A stretch of DNA of 47,170 nucleotides from an uncultured Turicimonas sp. (GTDB lineage Bacteria > Pseudomonadota > Gammaproteobacteria > Burkholderiales > Burkholderiaceae_F). The stretch spans positions 1 to 47,170 of the forward strand of contig CANTYJ010000082.1 of NCBI GenBank assembly GCA_947854175.1. The letters are read 5' to 3'. Shown in pieces: positions 39,026 through 47,170 of the stretch. Position 1 is the stretch's first letter; every line of letters starts with the position of its first letter. The translations under genes and the position numbers were made by a program. The notes under the pieces were generated by a model. That model was not told the origin of the DNA. It ran no database searches and saw only the letters and a list, made by a program, of their open reading frames with translations.

Positions 39026-39967
39026 ATGAAACTTAAATTCGTACTTTCAGCTTTGGCTCTGTCTGTTGCTGCCACCGGAGCCTTTGCTGCTCCAAATGAA
39101 ATTAATATTGCTTATGTTAAGTCACCGTTTAATCTTCAAAATATGGTGATGAAGCATAACAATATGTTGGAAAAGGAATTTGCTAAAGACGGTATTAAAG
39201 TCAATTGGCACGATATCACTTCCGGTGCAAAACAGACTCAGGCCATGGCAGCCGGTTCTTTGGATGTCAGTGCAACAATGAATACAGCATCTTTGTTAAT
39301 GGCCAACGCTGCCGGTAATCCGGTCGTAATTGCCTCCGGCGTGGCTCACCCGACAAAAGTGTTTGCTATCGTCGGAAAACCGGGTCCGCAGATGACTGTT
39401 AAAGATCTTAAAGGCAAAACAGTCGTTGGTCCTAAAGGAACAGTTCTTCACCAAACTTTGGTTGCTGCACTTGTTAAAAATGAAGTTGACCCGAAAGATG
39501 TAAATTTCATTTCTATGGATATTCCGAAGGGAATGACAGCAATGATGGCCGGCAAAGTAGATGCAGCTCTTCTTGCCGCCGGTGGTGTTATTAAAGCCAA
39601 TGAAGCAGGTGCAAAAACCATTACAACAGCTGAAGGTTATACGCAACCTAACCTTGTTATGACAGCTTCAAAGAAGTTTGCAGATGAAAATCCTGCCATT
39701 TTGAAGAGAATTGTTAAAGTTAACCGCGAGGCTCTCGACTGGATCAATAAGAATCCGAAACAAGCCTTGGAAATCGGTGCTAAAGAGCAAGGTATCAGCT
39801 TGAAAGACGCAGAAAAGTTAAAAGATTGGAGTAATTACTACAATACTTTGACAGATAAGGACATCAAGGGTTTGGAAGAAGATCAGAAATTCTTAAAAGA
39901 CAATGGCATGATTGAAAAAACAGTTAATGTCAAAGATATTGTCCTTCCGATGGCTATGGAAAAATAA
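39026..39967 (+). CDS. NMT1/SsuA-type periplasmic substrate-binding protein
   Basis: A 313-residue binding protein with a Sec signal peptide (MKLKFVLSALALSVAATGAFA, cut before APNEI). The fold is the NMT1/SsuA-like type II binding protein: INIAYVKSPFNLQNMVMKHN at the N-terminus, then GSLDVSATMNTASLLMANAAG and a hinge near DLKGKTVVGPKGTVLHQTLV. These proteins bind sulfonates, taurine, pyrimidines or aromatic acids. It is placed 9 bp after the ATPase and has AGGAA upstream. The ligand is unknown. Fur-type control suggests an iron-linked compound, but that is inference. Confidence 0.9.
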   Translation: MKLKFVLSALALSVAATGAFAAPNEINIAYVKSPFNLQNMVMKHNNMLEKEFAKDGIKVNWHDITSGAKQTQAMAAGSLDVSATMNTASLLMANAAGNPVVIASGVAHPTKVFAIVGKPGPQMTVKDLKGKTVVGPKGTVLHQTLVAALVKNEVDPKDVNFISMDIPKGMTAMMAGKVDAALLAAGGVIKANEAGAKTITTAEGYTQPNLVMTASKKFADENPAILKRIVKVNREALDWINKNPKQALEIGAKEQGISLKDAEKLKDWSNYYNTLTDKDIKGLEEDQKFLKDNGMIEKTVNVKDIVLPMAMEK

Positions 39968-39970
39968 TCC

Positions 39971-40498
39971 ATGATGGAAAAAGAAGTTGTAAAAGTAATA
40001 GAACAAGGAGTAGAACTGGACATTCCGTTCCACGCCTGTGTTCTTTATCATGGGAAAGACAGCATCGGCGGATTGTCTTTAGGATTTAGATTAATGCATT
40101 GGGCTTTAAATTATTTATCCGAAGACGGTAAAATTCCAAGAAGGGAAGATATTCGCTTTAAAACAGCGTTTCCCGGACCTGGCCTCAGAGATGCGGTTGA
40201 AATGATTTCCAGAGCCGTGACTTATGATCGTTATGAAGTACTTTCTCAAGCTCCCGAAGGTGTTCCTGAAGGTGTATACGGTCATATGTATTTTGAGATT
40301 TATCTCAAGGACAAAGTCGTTAAAGTCGCTTTGAAACCCGGTGTCATCAGCGATGATTTTATCCGGACCGGCAGACAATACAAGAGAGGAGAACTTTCTG
40401 CTGATGGTATAAAACATTGGGAATCATTAAAAGCTTCCCTTGCCGATACTGTTTGGTCCGTTAAAGATATATCGGATGCTTTAACTATTATTCGTTAA
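39971..40498 (+). CDS. FmdE-like protein of unknown function
   Basis: A 175-residue cytoplasmic protein 3 bp behind the binding protein. The segment FHACVLYHGKDSIGGLSLGF, then RLMHWALNYL, resembles the FmdE domain pattern FHGHxCPGLAxGYR. GPGLRDAVEMISRAVTYDRYEV resembles its later CGVDAxQxxTGxTxGKGN segment. The Cys residues and second His that bind metal in FmdE are mostly replaced (one Cys remains, in FHACV), so metal binding is doubtful. This is a weak family call made by eye. Coupling to a Fur-box-preceded importer suggests that it handles the imported ligand. Its last 18 bp overlap the end of lipA on the opposite strand. Confidence 0.5.
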   Translation: MMEKEVVKVIEQGVELDIPFHACVLYHGKDSIGGLSLGFRLMHWALNYLSEDGKIPRREDIRFKTAFPGPGLRDAVEMISRAVTYDRYEVLSQAPEGVPEGVYGHMYFEIYLKDKVVKVALKPGVISDDFIRTGRQYKRGELSADGIKHWESLKASLADTVWSVKDISDALTIIR

Positions 40499-41425
40499 AT
40501 AACTTGATTCCAGTTCGGCTGCTCCGTAACTGGAACGAATAAAAGGTCCGCTTGCACAAGTAGCAAATCCCAGTTCTTTTGCTACTTGTGCATATTTTTT
40601 GAATTCGTCAGGATGGACATATCTTTTAACGGGAAAATGAAAATTACTGGGAGCAAGATACTGGCCGATGGTAACCATCTGAACGTTATTATTTCTGAGG
40701 TCGCGAAGAACTTCGTAGACTTCCTCTTCAGTTTCTCCCAAACCGACCATTAATCCACTTTTTGTCGGACAATACGGATAGATTTCAGACCACTTTTTTA
40801 ACAATAACAATGAGTGTTCGTAATTTCCTCCGGGTTTCACCTCTCTATATAGACGTCGAACGGTTTCTATGTTGTGATTAAAAACGCTCGGCTTAATCGT
40901 CTGAAGAACATCTAAAGCCCTATCCAGCCGACCTCTGAAGTCCGGAACAAGAATTTCAACTTTTGCTTCAGTCTTTCGTTGGATTTCATTAACGCAAGAT
41001 ACAAAATGGGAAGCACCACCATCTTTAAGATCATCTCGATCAACACTGGTAAGAACAGCGTATCGGATTCCAAGTTTTTTAATACTTTCAACTATTTTCT
41101 CCGGCTCCGACGGATCAAGTGGATCGGGTTTTCCGTGTGCAATGTCACAGAAAGGACAACGTCTGGTGCAAATTTGCCCCATGATTAAAAAGGTCGCTCT
41201 TTTCAGATTAAAGCATTCATTGAGGTTAGGGCAGTTTGCTTCCTGACAAACAGTGTGCATACCCTTTCCGGCAAGAAGCTCCTTTACCTCTCTAACATTG
41301 ACAGCATTCGCCGGAATTCGGACTTTTAGCCAGGAAGGTTTTTTTGCTTTTTCCTCAGATAAAAAATAATTTTTGTGAAGTTTTATTTTCTTGACTGTTC
41401 GTTGATCTTTATCCACAAGACTCAT
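40481..41425 (-). CDS. lipA: Lipoyl synthase
   Basis: A 314-residue radical-SAM enzyme that inserts two sulfur atoms into octanoyl groups on lipoyl domains. The radical-SAM cluster CTRRCPFCD and the auxiliary cluster motif CQEANCPNLNEC are intact, and the C-terminal RSSY serine ligand motif is present. It completes lipoate synthesis with lipB, which is separated from it here by menA. The ATG at 41425 is followed by a chance DnaA-box 9-mer. Confidence 0.97.
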   Translation of the reverse strand: MSLVDKDQRTVKKIKLHKNYFLSEEKAKKPSWLKVRIPANAVNVREVKELLAGKGMHTVCQEANCPNLNECFNLKRATFLIMGQICTRRCPFCDIAHGKPDPLDPSEPEKIVESIKKLGIRYAVLTSVDRDDLKDGGASHFVSCVNEIQRKTEAKVEILVPDFRGRLDRALDVLQTIKPSVFNHNIETVRRLYREVKPGGNYEHSLLLLKKWSEIYPYCPTKSGLMVGLGETEEEVYEVLRDLRNNNVQMVTIGQYLAPSNFHFPVKRYVHPDEFKKYAQVAKELGFATCASGPFIRSSYGAAELESSYLTNNS

Positions 41426-41438
41426 TTTCTACCCGTAT

Positions 41439-42401
41439 TTAGAAAGGAATGGCAAAGATTGATTTAACAGTGAGGCTTCCTAATGGCCAAATTAAATAAA
41501 AAACAGCTAATCCGGCTAATGACATTAAAAGTCCGAATAAAACTTCGAGCTTAACTGTTTTAAGCATGAGAAAAGTAATGTTCTCTCCGGCAGAAGCTTT
41601 TGCAAGAGTGGATGGTAAAAAACTAGCTCTGGGAAGGGCTAACAGAACAAATAAAAATGGCCAAAAGTAATGATTAAATATGGTTAACCAACCGACAATG
41701 ATGAAAGGAATATAAATCATGAAGGAATACATGATGACCGCAAATTTTCTTCCGACTACTGCTGCTAATGTTTTTCTTCCAACAGATAAATCGTGCTCGA
41801 TGTCTCTAACGTTATTGATAAATAGGACAGCTGCACCTATAAGACCTAAGGCGACGCCGGGAATAAGAACCAGATAATTAAAGCTTAGCGTTTGTAGCCA
41901 ATAAGTACCTCCTACGGCAAACAAACCATAAAAAAGAAATACTAGGAACTCACCGAAAGGAGTATAAGCAATCGGTTTTGGGCCTCCCATATAGCAATAA
42001 GCACAGATAATTGAAAGGACAGCAATTAGTGCGATTTGCCACCCACCGAGGATGATTAAGATAATACCGAGAAGAGAGGACAAAAAGATCATAAAACCAA
42101 TCATCTTTTTGGCCGCAGACATTGAGATCCAACCTTCTGTAGTGGCTCTTGGGATGCCAACACGATCAGAACGTTCTGCTTTACGGACGTTGTAAGCATA
42201 ATCATTCACCATATTTGACATGGCCTGAATGGTTAAAGCACCAAGTAATGTAAACAGGAAAATCCAAAAATTAAATTTTCCTGCTAAAGCTAAACTCAGA
42301 GAAGTTCCAACAAGGACCGGAGTAGCGGCTATCCAAAGAGTTTTAGGACGGAAAAATGCTAACCATGCTTCCAATGAATGAGGCTTAATGTCTTTTTTCA
42401 C
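41439..42401 (-). CDS. menA: 1,4-Dihydroxy-2-naphthoate polyprenyltransferase
   Basis: A 320-residue UbiA-family membrane prenyltransferase that makes demethylmenaquinone. RPKTLWIAATPVLVG, the first Asp-rich motif NMVNDYAYNVRKAERSDRVG, AYCYMGGPKPIAYTPFGE and the second motif NNVRDIEHDLSVGRKTLA fit MenA and not UbiA. About eight membrane segments are visible. The start is GTG at 42401, supported by GGAG about 7 nt upstream and overlapping the end of lipB by 17 bp. Menaquinone would serve fumarate or other anaerobic respiration, consistent with the fumarate-producing lyases. Confidence 0.9.
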   Translation of the reverse strand: MKKDIKPHSLEAWLAFFRPKTLWIAATPVLVGTSLSLALAGKFNFWIFLFTLLGALTIQAMSNMVNDYAYNVRKAERSDRVGIPRATTEGWISMSAAKKMIGFMIFLSSLLGIILIILGGWQIALIAVLSIICAYCYMGGPKPIAYTPFGEFLVFLFYGLFAVGGTYWLQTLSFNYLVLIPGVALGLIGAAVLFINNVRDIEHDLSVGRKTLAAVVGRKFAVIMYSFMIYIPFIIVGWLTIFNHYFWPFLFVLLALPRASFLPSTLAKASAGENITFLMLKTVKLEVLFGLLMSLAGLAVFYLIWPLGSLTVKSIFAIPF

Positions 42402-43032
42402 ACAACTTCTCCAATAATTTTTTTTCTAATAATTGAATAACTTCTTCTTTTCTAGCAGCCGGGTTTAATGTTTTTATATTCACCACTTTTAACCCTTTGT
42501 ACCCACAAGGATTAATTTTTAGAAAATTCGATAAATCAACTGCGAAGTTTAAAGAAAGTCCATGATAGGTACAGTGGTTGGAAATTTTAATGCCTATAGA
42601 ACATATTTTTTGAGCACCAGAAAGGGGGCCCGAATAATTTTTTCCCGAAACATAAACACCCGGAGCTCCACTTACTCTAACAGCTTCAATTGAAAAGTTT
42701 TTTAAGGTATCGATTACAGCTTGTTCAAGACAATACAGATATTGTTTTGGCAAAAGACCATATTCTTTGATATGAATAAGAGGATAACAAACTATCTGTT
42801 CAGGTCCATGAAAAGTTACTTCACCACCTCTATCCGTGTGAACAACAGGAATGGAACCGGTATTCAGGAGATGTTCTTCCTTTCCTTGTCTGCCTACAGT
42901 AAATACGGATTCATGCTCACAAAACCAAATTTCGTTCAAATCATAGCTACTGACTTGAACGAAATCTTTCATTTGTTGCCAGGTGGAAAGGTAGTCAACC
43001 CGGCCTAAGTGTCTAACTTTTGGATAATTCAA
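42385..43032 (-). CDS. lipB: Octanoyl-ACP:protein octanoyltransferase
   Basis: A 215-residue LipB that transfers octanoate from ACP to lipoyl domains. Conserved parts are FTVGRQGKEEHLL, HTDRGGEVTFHGPEQIVCYP, the Lys of KICSIGIKISNHCTYHGLSLN in two parts, and the nucleophile Cys in NPCGY. It follows the ybeD gene by 2 bp, the usual order. Confidence 0.96.
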   Translation of the reverse strand: MNYPKVRHLGRVDYLSTWQQMKDFVQVSSYDLNEIWFCEHESVFTVGRQGKEEHLLNTGSIPVVHTDRGGEVTFHGPEQIVCYPLIHIKEYGLLPKQYLYCLEQAVIDTLKNFSIEAVRVSGAPGVYVSGKNYSGPLSGAQKICSIGIKISNHCTYHGLSLNFAVDLSNFLKINPCGYKGLKVVNIKTLNPAARKEEVIQLLEKKLLEKLCEKRH

Positions 43033-43034
43033 AT

Positions 43035-43334
43035 TTATAATACAAATTTGGTGTATTTATGATCGACTAACGCTTGATAAAGATTATCTAACATTTCCTG
43101 AGAAGTGGCATTGACTACGACGCCTAAAGAAAGATAGTTACCTTTAGCAGACTCTTTCATATTGGCCTCAGCAGCATTAAAGTTAGGATCAAACTTTTGG
43201 ATGACTTCAACTAGCTGTTGAGCAAAATCATCAGCTTTTACACCTACGATTTTCATTGGAAATTCGCATGGAAACTGAAGTAGCGGTGCCGGCAGTTCTT
43301 CAGGGTTTTCAACTTTTTTATTTTCTTCTGACAT
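43035..43334 (-). CDS. ybeD: DUF493/YbeD-family protein
   Basis: A 99-residue protein of the YbeD family, a small alpha/beta fold with an unclear, possibly regulatory, role in lipoate-linked metabolism. LLQFPCEFPMKIVGV and the ending GNYLSLGVVVNATSQEMLDN and LVDHKYTKFVL are typical. It sits between the PBP5-like gene and lipB, as in E. coli. Confidence 0.92.
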   Translation of the reverse strand: MSEENKKVENPEELPAPLLQFPCEFPMKIVGVKADDFAQQLVEVIQKFDPNFNAAEANMKESAKGNYLSLGVVVNATSQEMLDNLYQALVDHKYTKFVL

Positions 43335-43336
43335 AG

Positions 43337-44518
43337 TTAATCTTTCCTCATCATTTGCTTGAATTTTTCAAGAAGTTCCATAGAACTCTTTCCAGAAATA
43401 TTTTCATTAGCAGTTAAAGGGATATTTTTAAGTGTTTGTCCGTTAAAAACAATCTTTAGGGTACCAATTTGAGAACCGGAAGTGATCGGTAATTTCACAG
43501 GATTGTCCCTCTCAACTAAAAGTTCTATTGTTTTTCTTTCACCGTTTTGTAGCTCAGATTTCTTGAAAGAGATATAAATATCCTCAGGAGCAATCACAAC
43601 AATACTGTCTTTTTCAGCATCTTGAAGCGGAATATCAGCAATGATTTTTCCTTTCGGAATGATTTTGACAGTTTCATGCTCATTGACTGCCAAAGATAGT
43701 TGCTCAGAGGCTCTTTTGATTAATTGACCTGTTGGTAATGAATGCTCACAGGAAATGTAAATCGTGGATACTTCTTTATTTAAATTTTTATTGTCAGCAT
43801 GAACAACCGAAGCCAACAACACCGCCAGTTTTGCATTCTCGTCAATCATAATAAGAATTTTAGTTTTTTCACCCAAGCTTAATTTCAAAAGAGTTGGATA
43901 GGTTGCGTTTTGCAATATAAATTCTTTTGAGAACGGATTAATCTGATTTTTTTCGAGAGAGGTAAAAAGATACGAGACTGCATTGCTGAGATCTTTTGTG
44001 TTACCCGTAAAAAAATTTTCTTTAATAGAAAGCGTTGATTCTGTGCCGATTTTTATAATTTCATTTGGAAATTGTTTTGATAAGAGTTTTTGCAGTGTTA
44101 GCCGAGCGTCAGGAGAATTCAAAAATATTAAAGAAATGATTAGATCTCTTAGTTCATAGTCTTTTTCGAAATCCAAACGCAAAGATGAGTTCGTCGTGGG
44201 AGAAGGTTCCGGCTTGTACTTGTCGGACAGAGAAATATTTTTCTCATCAACCTCTCTTAGAAGAAGATAACTGACGAGCAAGTCGGTTAATAACTCTGAG
44301 TGTTTATTTATTTTTTCTTGTTTGTTTTCTAATAAATTTTGGCTCTTCACATCAAAAGAAAAGCTGATAGATTTTGGTTTGTCGTCCTGCGACACTATGA
44401 CTGACGGTGTATTCTCGTTAACATTCGTATTTTTATCTTTGCTATAGGTATACCCGATAGTTTGGTTTAACACAAAGAAAATAAGAGAAAAAATTAAAAG
44501 TTTGTGTTTTCTGACCAT
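43337..44518 (-). CDS. PBP5-like protein without catalytic motifs
   Basis: A ~393-residue exported protein in the dacA position (before ybeD-lipB). A hydrophobic signal (VRKHKLLIFSLIFFVLNQTI) is followed by a region that aligns by eye with the peptidase domain of PBP5. SLLTDLLVSYLLL-type sequence (HSELLTDLLVSYLL) stands where ASLTKMMTSYVI is expected, so the SxxK Ser and Lys become Leu and Asp. The SGN triad becomes NSP (FLNSPDARL), and no KTG is visible. The C-terminal PBP5_C-like domain is preserved (KIIPKGKIIADIPL, later ITSGSQIGTLKIVFNGQTLK), as is an amphipathic tail (LLEKFKQMMRK). It probably no longer cleaves D-Ala. I prefer the ATG at 44518 because it gives a better signal peptide than the one at 44533. 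Confidence 0.72.
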   Translation of the reverse strand: MVRKHKLLIFSLIFFVLNQTIGYTYSKDKNTNVNENTPSVIVSQDDKPKSISFSFDVKSQNLLENKQEKINKHSELLTDLLVSYLLLREVDEKNISLSDKYKPEPSPTTNSSLRLDFEKDYELRDLIISLIFLNSPDARLTLQKLLSKQFPNEIIKIGTESTLSIKENFFTGNTKDLSNAVSYLFTSLEKNQINPFSKEFILQNATYPTLLKLSLGEKTKILIMIDENAKLAVLLASVVHADNKNLNKEVSTIYISCEHSLPTGQLIKRASEQLSLAVNEHETVKIIPKGKIIADIPLQDAEKDSIVVIAPEDIYISFKKSELQNGERKTIELLVERDNPVKLPITSGSQIGTLKIVFNGQTLKNIPLTANENISGKSSMELLEKFKQMMRKD

Positions 44519-45165
44519 GAGTATTTCATCCAAGCAATTTTTCTCATTACTGTACTTTTTAGCAATGAGATTTGTTTATTAAAAAAATGATCAGTCCCAG
44601 GTATGACGGTTACGGAGAGATTTTCTTTTTTACTCCATTCCAAAACATCTACTAAAGGTATAACTTCATCATTTTGGCCATGAATTAAAGTTGTCTTGGC
44701 TGAATAATCCTTTGGAAGAGAAAATTCCCACTTTTTAGCTGCTATTCCCGTTAGCAACAAAAAATCTGGGGTGATTTTATGGGCCAATTTGCAACTGACA
44801 TATGTTCCAAAGGAAAATCCTGCGAAACATAAGGGATATTTTTTAGGTAATGAATTTGTTATTTTTGTTAAGTTTCTATAGTAATTGACAATGTTTAACA
44901 GATCTTCGGTTTCTCCCTCTCCATTATCAAAAGCTCCTGAAGTTTCACCCACACCCCGAAAATTATGTTTCACTGTAATCCAGTTATTTTCTAAGAATGC
45001 CTTGTTAAGGGTGTAGATAACTTTGTTTTCCATAGAACCACCAAACAGCGGGTGAGGATGAGAAAGAAACACCAATCCGAAGCCTTTAACCGATGGCACC
45101 GAAACAACAGTTTCGAGTTGTCCCATGGAGCCTTTCACAAAGATTTTTGTTTCAGTTACTGTCAT
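44494..45165 (-). CDS. Alpha/beta hydrolase
   Basis: A 223-residue cytoplasmic alpha/beta hydrolase. The N-terminal HPHPLFGGSMENKV is the hallmark of a bacterial subfamily. The nucleophile elbow GFSFGTY carries the Ser, with the Asp in HGQNDEVIPL and the His in PGTDHFFN. All three catalytic residues are present. The substrate is unknown; esters or thioesters are typical. It ends 25 bp inside the start of the PBP5-like gene, so the two are likely co-transcribed. Confidence 0.85.
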   Translation of the reverse strand: MTVTETKIFVKGSMGQLETVVSVPSVKGFGLVFLSHPHPLFGGSMENKVIYTLNKAFLENNWITVKHNFRGVGETSGAFDNGEGETEDLLNIVNYYRNLTKITNSLPKKYPLCFAGFSFGTYVSCKLAHKITPDFLLLTGIAAKKWEFSLPKDYSAKTTLIHGQNDEVIPLVDVLEWSKKENLSVTVIPGTDHFFNKQISLLKSTVMRKIAWMKYSWSENTNF

Positions 45166-45244
45166 AAATAAACTATTAAGATTTTCTACAATTTTACAAA
45201 ATGGAATTTTGCAATTTTTTAGTTAATTCGTTACGGAATATTTT

Positions 45245-46024
45245 GTGACTTATTTAGATGAAAAAAATACGAGAACTGCTTTGAAAAATTATGGAGTTAA
45301 TTTTCTTTTTCTTGAAGAAACAGACTCGACTAATGAACATCTTAAAAGAGTACTAAGTACATCTGAATTTTCTGATCCGATTGCCCTTGTGGCAGAACGT
45401 CAGATGAAAGGAAAAGGTACAAAGGGCAGACAATGGGCCGATGATCCTGAGAACTGTTTGAAGTTCTCGATGCTTGTTGAATACAAGGGGATGGAAAAAT
45501 ATTTACCGAGACTGAGCCCTCTTTTAGCTCTTAACTTAGCTGAAATTTTCCAAAACTTAGATCCTTCTGTAAGAATTAAGTGGCCTAATGATCTAATAAA
45601 AGATTTTGGAAAGTTAAGCGGGATACTTATAGAGGCCGTAAGAAAAGACGAAAAATTATTTTTAATCTTTGGAATCGGAATAAATCTTTTTAATTCATCA
45701 GAGCTGAACCGGGAAGTCAATAGAAAGATTTCTTATTTGTTTGAGGAAAAGAAACAAGAAGTCCTGAGAAGGAGTGAAGTTGTAGAAAAACTAGTAATTT
45801 CAGTTCTTAAAACTATCTCTTCTTGTGTAGAGAAAGATGACATTGTCTTTTGTGAAAGATGGAAAAAGCTAGATTTCTTCTATGACAAGATTATTTCATT
45901 GCAATCTCCGACCGAACAACTAACCGGTATTGAAAAAGGTATAACACCTTCAGGAGAGTTGAAATTATTAACTGACGGAAAGATTAAAGAAATTTCTAAT
46001 GGAGAACTTTCTATTGTCCTATGA
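45245..46024 (+). CDS. birA: Biotin-protein ligase BirA (no repressor domain)
   Basis: A 259-residue monofunctional biotin ligase that attaches biotin to acetyl-CoA carboxylase. It begins near the catalytic domain with LEETDSTNEHLKRV and lacks the N-terminal helix-turn-helix of the E. coli repressor form. KGKGTKGRQWADDPENCLKF (biotinyl-AMP loop), KWPNDLI and KLSGILIEA are intact. The start is GTG at 45245, 79 bp from the divergent hydrolase gene. It lies upstream of coaX, as in other betaproteobacteria. Confidence 0.93.
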   Translation: MTYLDEKNTRTALKNYGVNFLFLEETDSTNEHLKRVLSTSEFSDPIALVAERQMKGKGTKGRQWADDPENCLKFSMLVEYKGMEKYLPRLSPLLALNLAEIFQNLDPSVRIKWPNDLIKDFGKLSGILIEAVRKDEKLFLIFGIGINLFNSSELNREVNRKISYLFEEKKQEVLRRSEVVEKLVISVLKTISSCVEKDDIVFCERWKKLDFFYDKIISLQSPTEQLTGIEKGITPSGELKLLTDGKIKEISNGELSIVL

Positions 46025-46203
46025 GCCTCTTAAAGAAAAGTGGTGAGCAACGATATACCCAATAATGTAAATTTCATTTTTAAGAAGAAAACGAATCAAT
46101 TAGTATTAAAGGTTGCCGTATATTATCGATATGTACTTCAGAATGTTGTGGTATTAATGAAGTTGTAATAACGGATCGTTCATTTATCTGGAAGGAGTAA
46201 AAG
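46025..46203. other. birA-coaX gap
   Basis: A 179-bp AT-rich gap with no gene or strong hairpin. GGAAGGAG at about 46191-46198 is the ribosome binding site of the GTG start at 46204. Confidence 0.4.
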
Positions 46204-46962
46204 GTGTCCACTATTCTCATAGATTTGGGAAATTCTGCTCTCAAGTGGGCAAAGGCTGACGCCCCTGAGAAACCATTTACTCTAGTTCATGAATCATACG
46301 GTTTATTGGACGATAACATTAAAAAAGAATGGAAAAGGTTAGGAGTTACAAAGGCTTATGGCTGTACGGTAGCTTCGGACTGGATGGCTCATAGTACTAG
46401 TAATTATTTAAAAAGCATCGGAGCCACACTTCATTGGTACTCAGCTACTAAACAATATGAAGGGGATTTCACACTCATCAATAATTATGATCATCCTGAA
46501 TTGTTGGGAGCCGATCGATGGTATGCAGCCATTGGGTCTATTGCTTTGCACAAAAATGAACCTCTTCTCGTTTGTCATTTAGGAACGGCAAGCACAATTG
46601 ATTCAGTCATTCCCTTAGAAGAGAAAAAATATGATTTTCTGGGCGGGAGAATAGCTCCCGGGCCGGCTCTAATGAGAGAGGGTTTAGCAAGAGGTACCTC
46701 ACACCTTCCAAGAGCGTTTGGGAAACGGATGAACTTTCCAACCAATACAATTGATGCCATAACAACAGGAATTGTTGACTCTCAACTAGGTTTGATTGAA
46801 AGAGCGGTTAGGGAGATGCAGTCGATAAATAAAACGCCCAAAATTTTATTAGCAGGCGGCGCTGCAAAAGTTATTGCACCTTATATAAAGCAGGAATTTG
46901 AGAACGTCGATGTAAGACACAACTTGGTATTAGTTGGATTACAAACTCTAGTGAGAGAATAG
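46204..46962 (+). CDS. coaX: Type III pantothenate kinase (Baf-like)
   Basis: A 252-residue pantothenate kinase of the CoaX type, which starts coenzyme A synthesis and is insensitive to CoA feedback. The N-terminal phosphate motif ILIDLGNSALKWA, the ATP/pantothenate segment LLGADRWYAAIGS, then CHLGTASTIDSV, GGRIAPGPALMREGLARGTS and the final LLAGGAAKVI are all present. The start is GTG at 46204 with a strong GGAAGGAG. In Bordetella the orthologue is Baf, next to birA. Confidence 0.95.
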   Translation: MSTILIDLGNSALKWAKADAPEKPFTLVHESYGLLDDNIKKEWKRLGVTKAYGCTVASDWMAHSTSNYLKSIGATLHWYSATKQYEGDFTLINNYDHPELLGADRWYAAIGSIALHKNEPLLVCHLGTASTIDSVIPLEEKKYDFLGGRIAPGPALMREGLARGTSHLPRAFGKRMNFPTNTIDAITTGIVDSQLGLIERAVREMQSINKTPKILLAGGAAKVIAPYIKQEFENVDVRHNLVLVGLQTLVRE

Positions 46963-47170
46963 AAAAACGTTAAAAATACGCTGAATTTCTGCGTTTTATA
47001 TAGCATTTAAAAAGCAATTTTTAAGTTAAATTGCTCTAAGGCAACTATTTCCGAAAAAAATTACAATGTTTTACATTCGATTTAATTGATTGATTTTCAA
47101 ATAAAATACGCTCAATCTTTCAATTTTATCGAATATTTTTTGTGCAATGTGTTTGACAAGCCCAAAAAAG
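46963..47170 (+). terminator. Downstream region of coaX with hairpins
   Basis: Right-edge non-coding DNA. ACGC-TGAATTTCT-GCGT followed by TTTTATAT (about 46978-46999) is a weak terminator for coaX. AGCAATTT-TTAAGTT-AAATTGCT (47013-47035) is an 8-bp palindrome without a U-tract. TAAAAT near 47102 may be a -10 element for a gene beyond the window. Confidence 0.4.

Noticed and set aside
41409..41417. Perfect TTATCCACA at the start of lipA as a DnaA site
   Set aside because: It encodes Val-Asp-Lys in lipA, stands alone and has no AT-rich partner region; a similar lone 9-mer lies inside mnmG (19587-19595).

Overview
The window looks like the chromosome of an AT-rich betaproteobacterium, most likely a Sutterellaceae-type member of the Burkholderiales (Parasutterella, Sutterella or Turicimonas). 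This rests on gene content and order, not on a search. It carries a betaproteobacterial dnaA-dnaN-gyrB block with rpmH-rnpA-yidD-yidC-mnmE-mnmG-rsmG on the other side, a BirA-CoaX (Baf-like) pair, a dacA/ybeD/lipB/lipA block, and an asaccharolytic-looking set of amino-acid lyases. No tRNA, rRNA or CRISPR array was seen.

Layout. (1) 0.3-10.9 kb is an amino-acid/fumarate cluster: two paralogous argininosuccinate-lyase-like C-N lyases, an Fe-alcohol dehydrogenase, a LysR regulator, a periplasmic asparaginase, two EamA permeases and an aspartase-like lyase. Together they could import amino acids and turn them into fumarate and an amine or ammonia. (2) 11.1-13.6 kb is a lone tandem-AAA ATPase. (3) 13.9-18.5 kb is a Fur-box-preceded operon: a TonB-dependent receptor, an SbmA/BacA-like ABC fusion, and a protein that may have a binding-protein fold but has no signal peptide. 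(4) 18.6-27.3 kb holds the housekeeping genes rsmG-mnmG-mnmE and yidC-yidD-rnpA-rpmH, with two parS-like 16-mers in and beside mnmE and a dead IS110 element between mnmE and yidC. (5) 27.8-33.1 kb is dnaA-dnaN-gyrB. (6) 33.2-36.8 kb holds a secreted flavodoxin-fold protein and then a long AT-rich region with three imperfect copies of a ~245-bp cassette. Each copy is bracketed by DnaA-box-like 9-mers, making it a candidate replication origin. A frame-disrupted coiled-coil gene lies between copies 1 and 2. (7) 36.8-40.5 kb holds a BON lipoprotein and a second Fur-box-preceded operon: an NMT1-type ABC importer plus a small FmdE-like protein. (8) 40.5-45.2 kb holds lipA, menA, lipB, ybeD, a PBP5-like protein that has lost its active-site motifs, and a hydrolase. 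(9) 45.2-47 kb holds birA and coaX.

The strongest unusual signals are the triplicated origin-like cassette downstream of gyrB (with no consensus DnaA boxes in front of dnaA), parS sites without parAB, an 18-bp operator shared by two import operons, and the apparently inactive PBP5 homologue.
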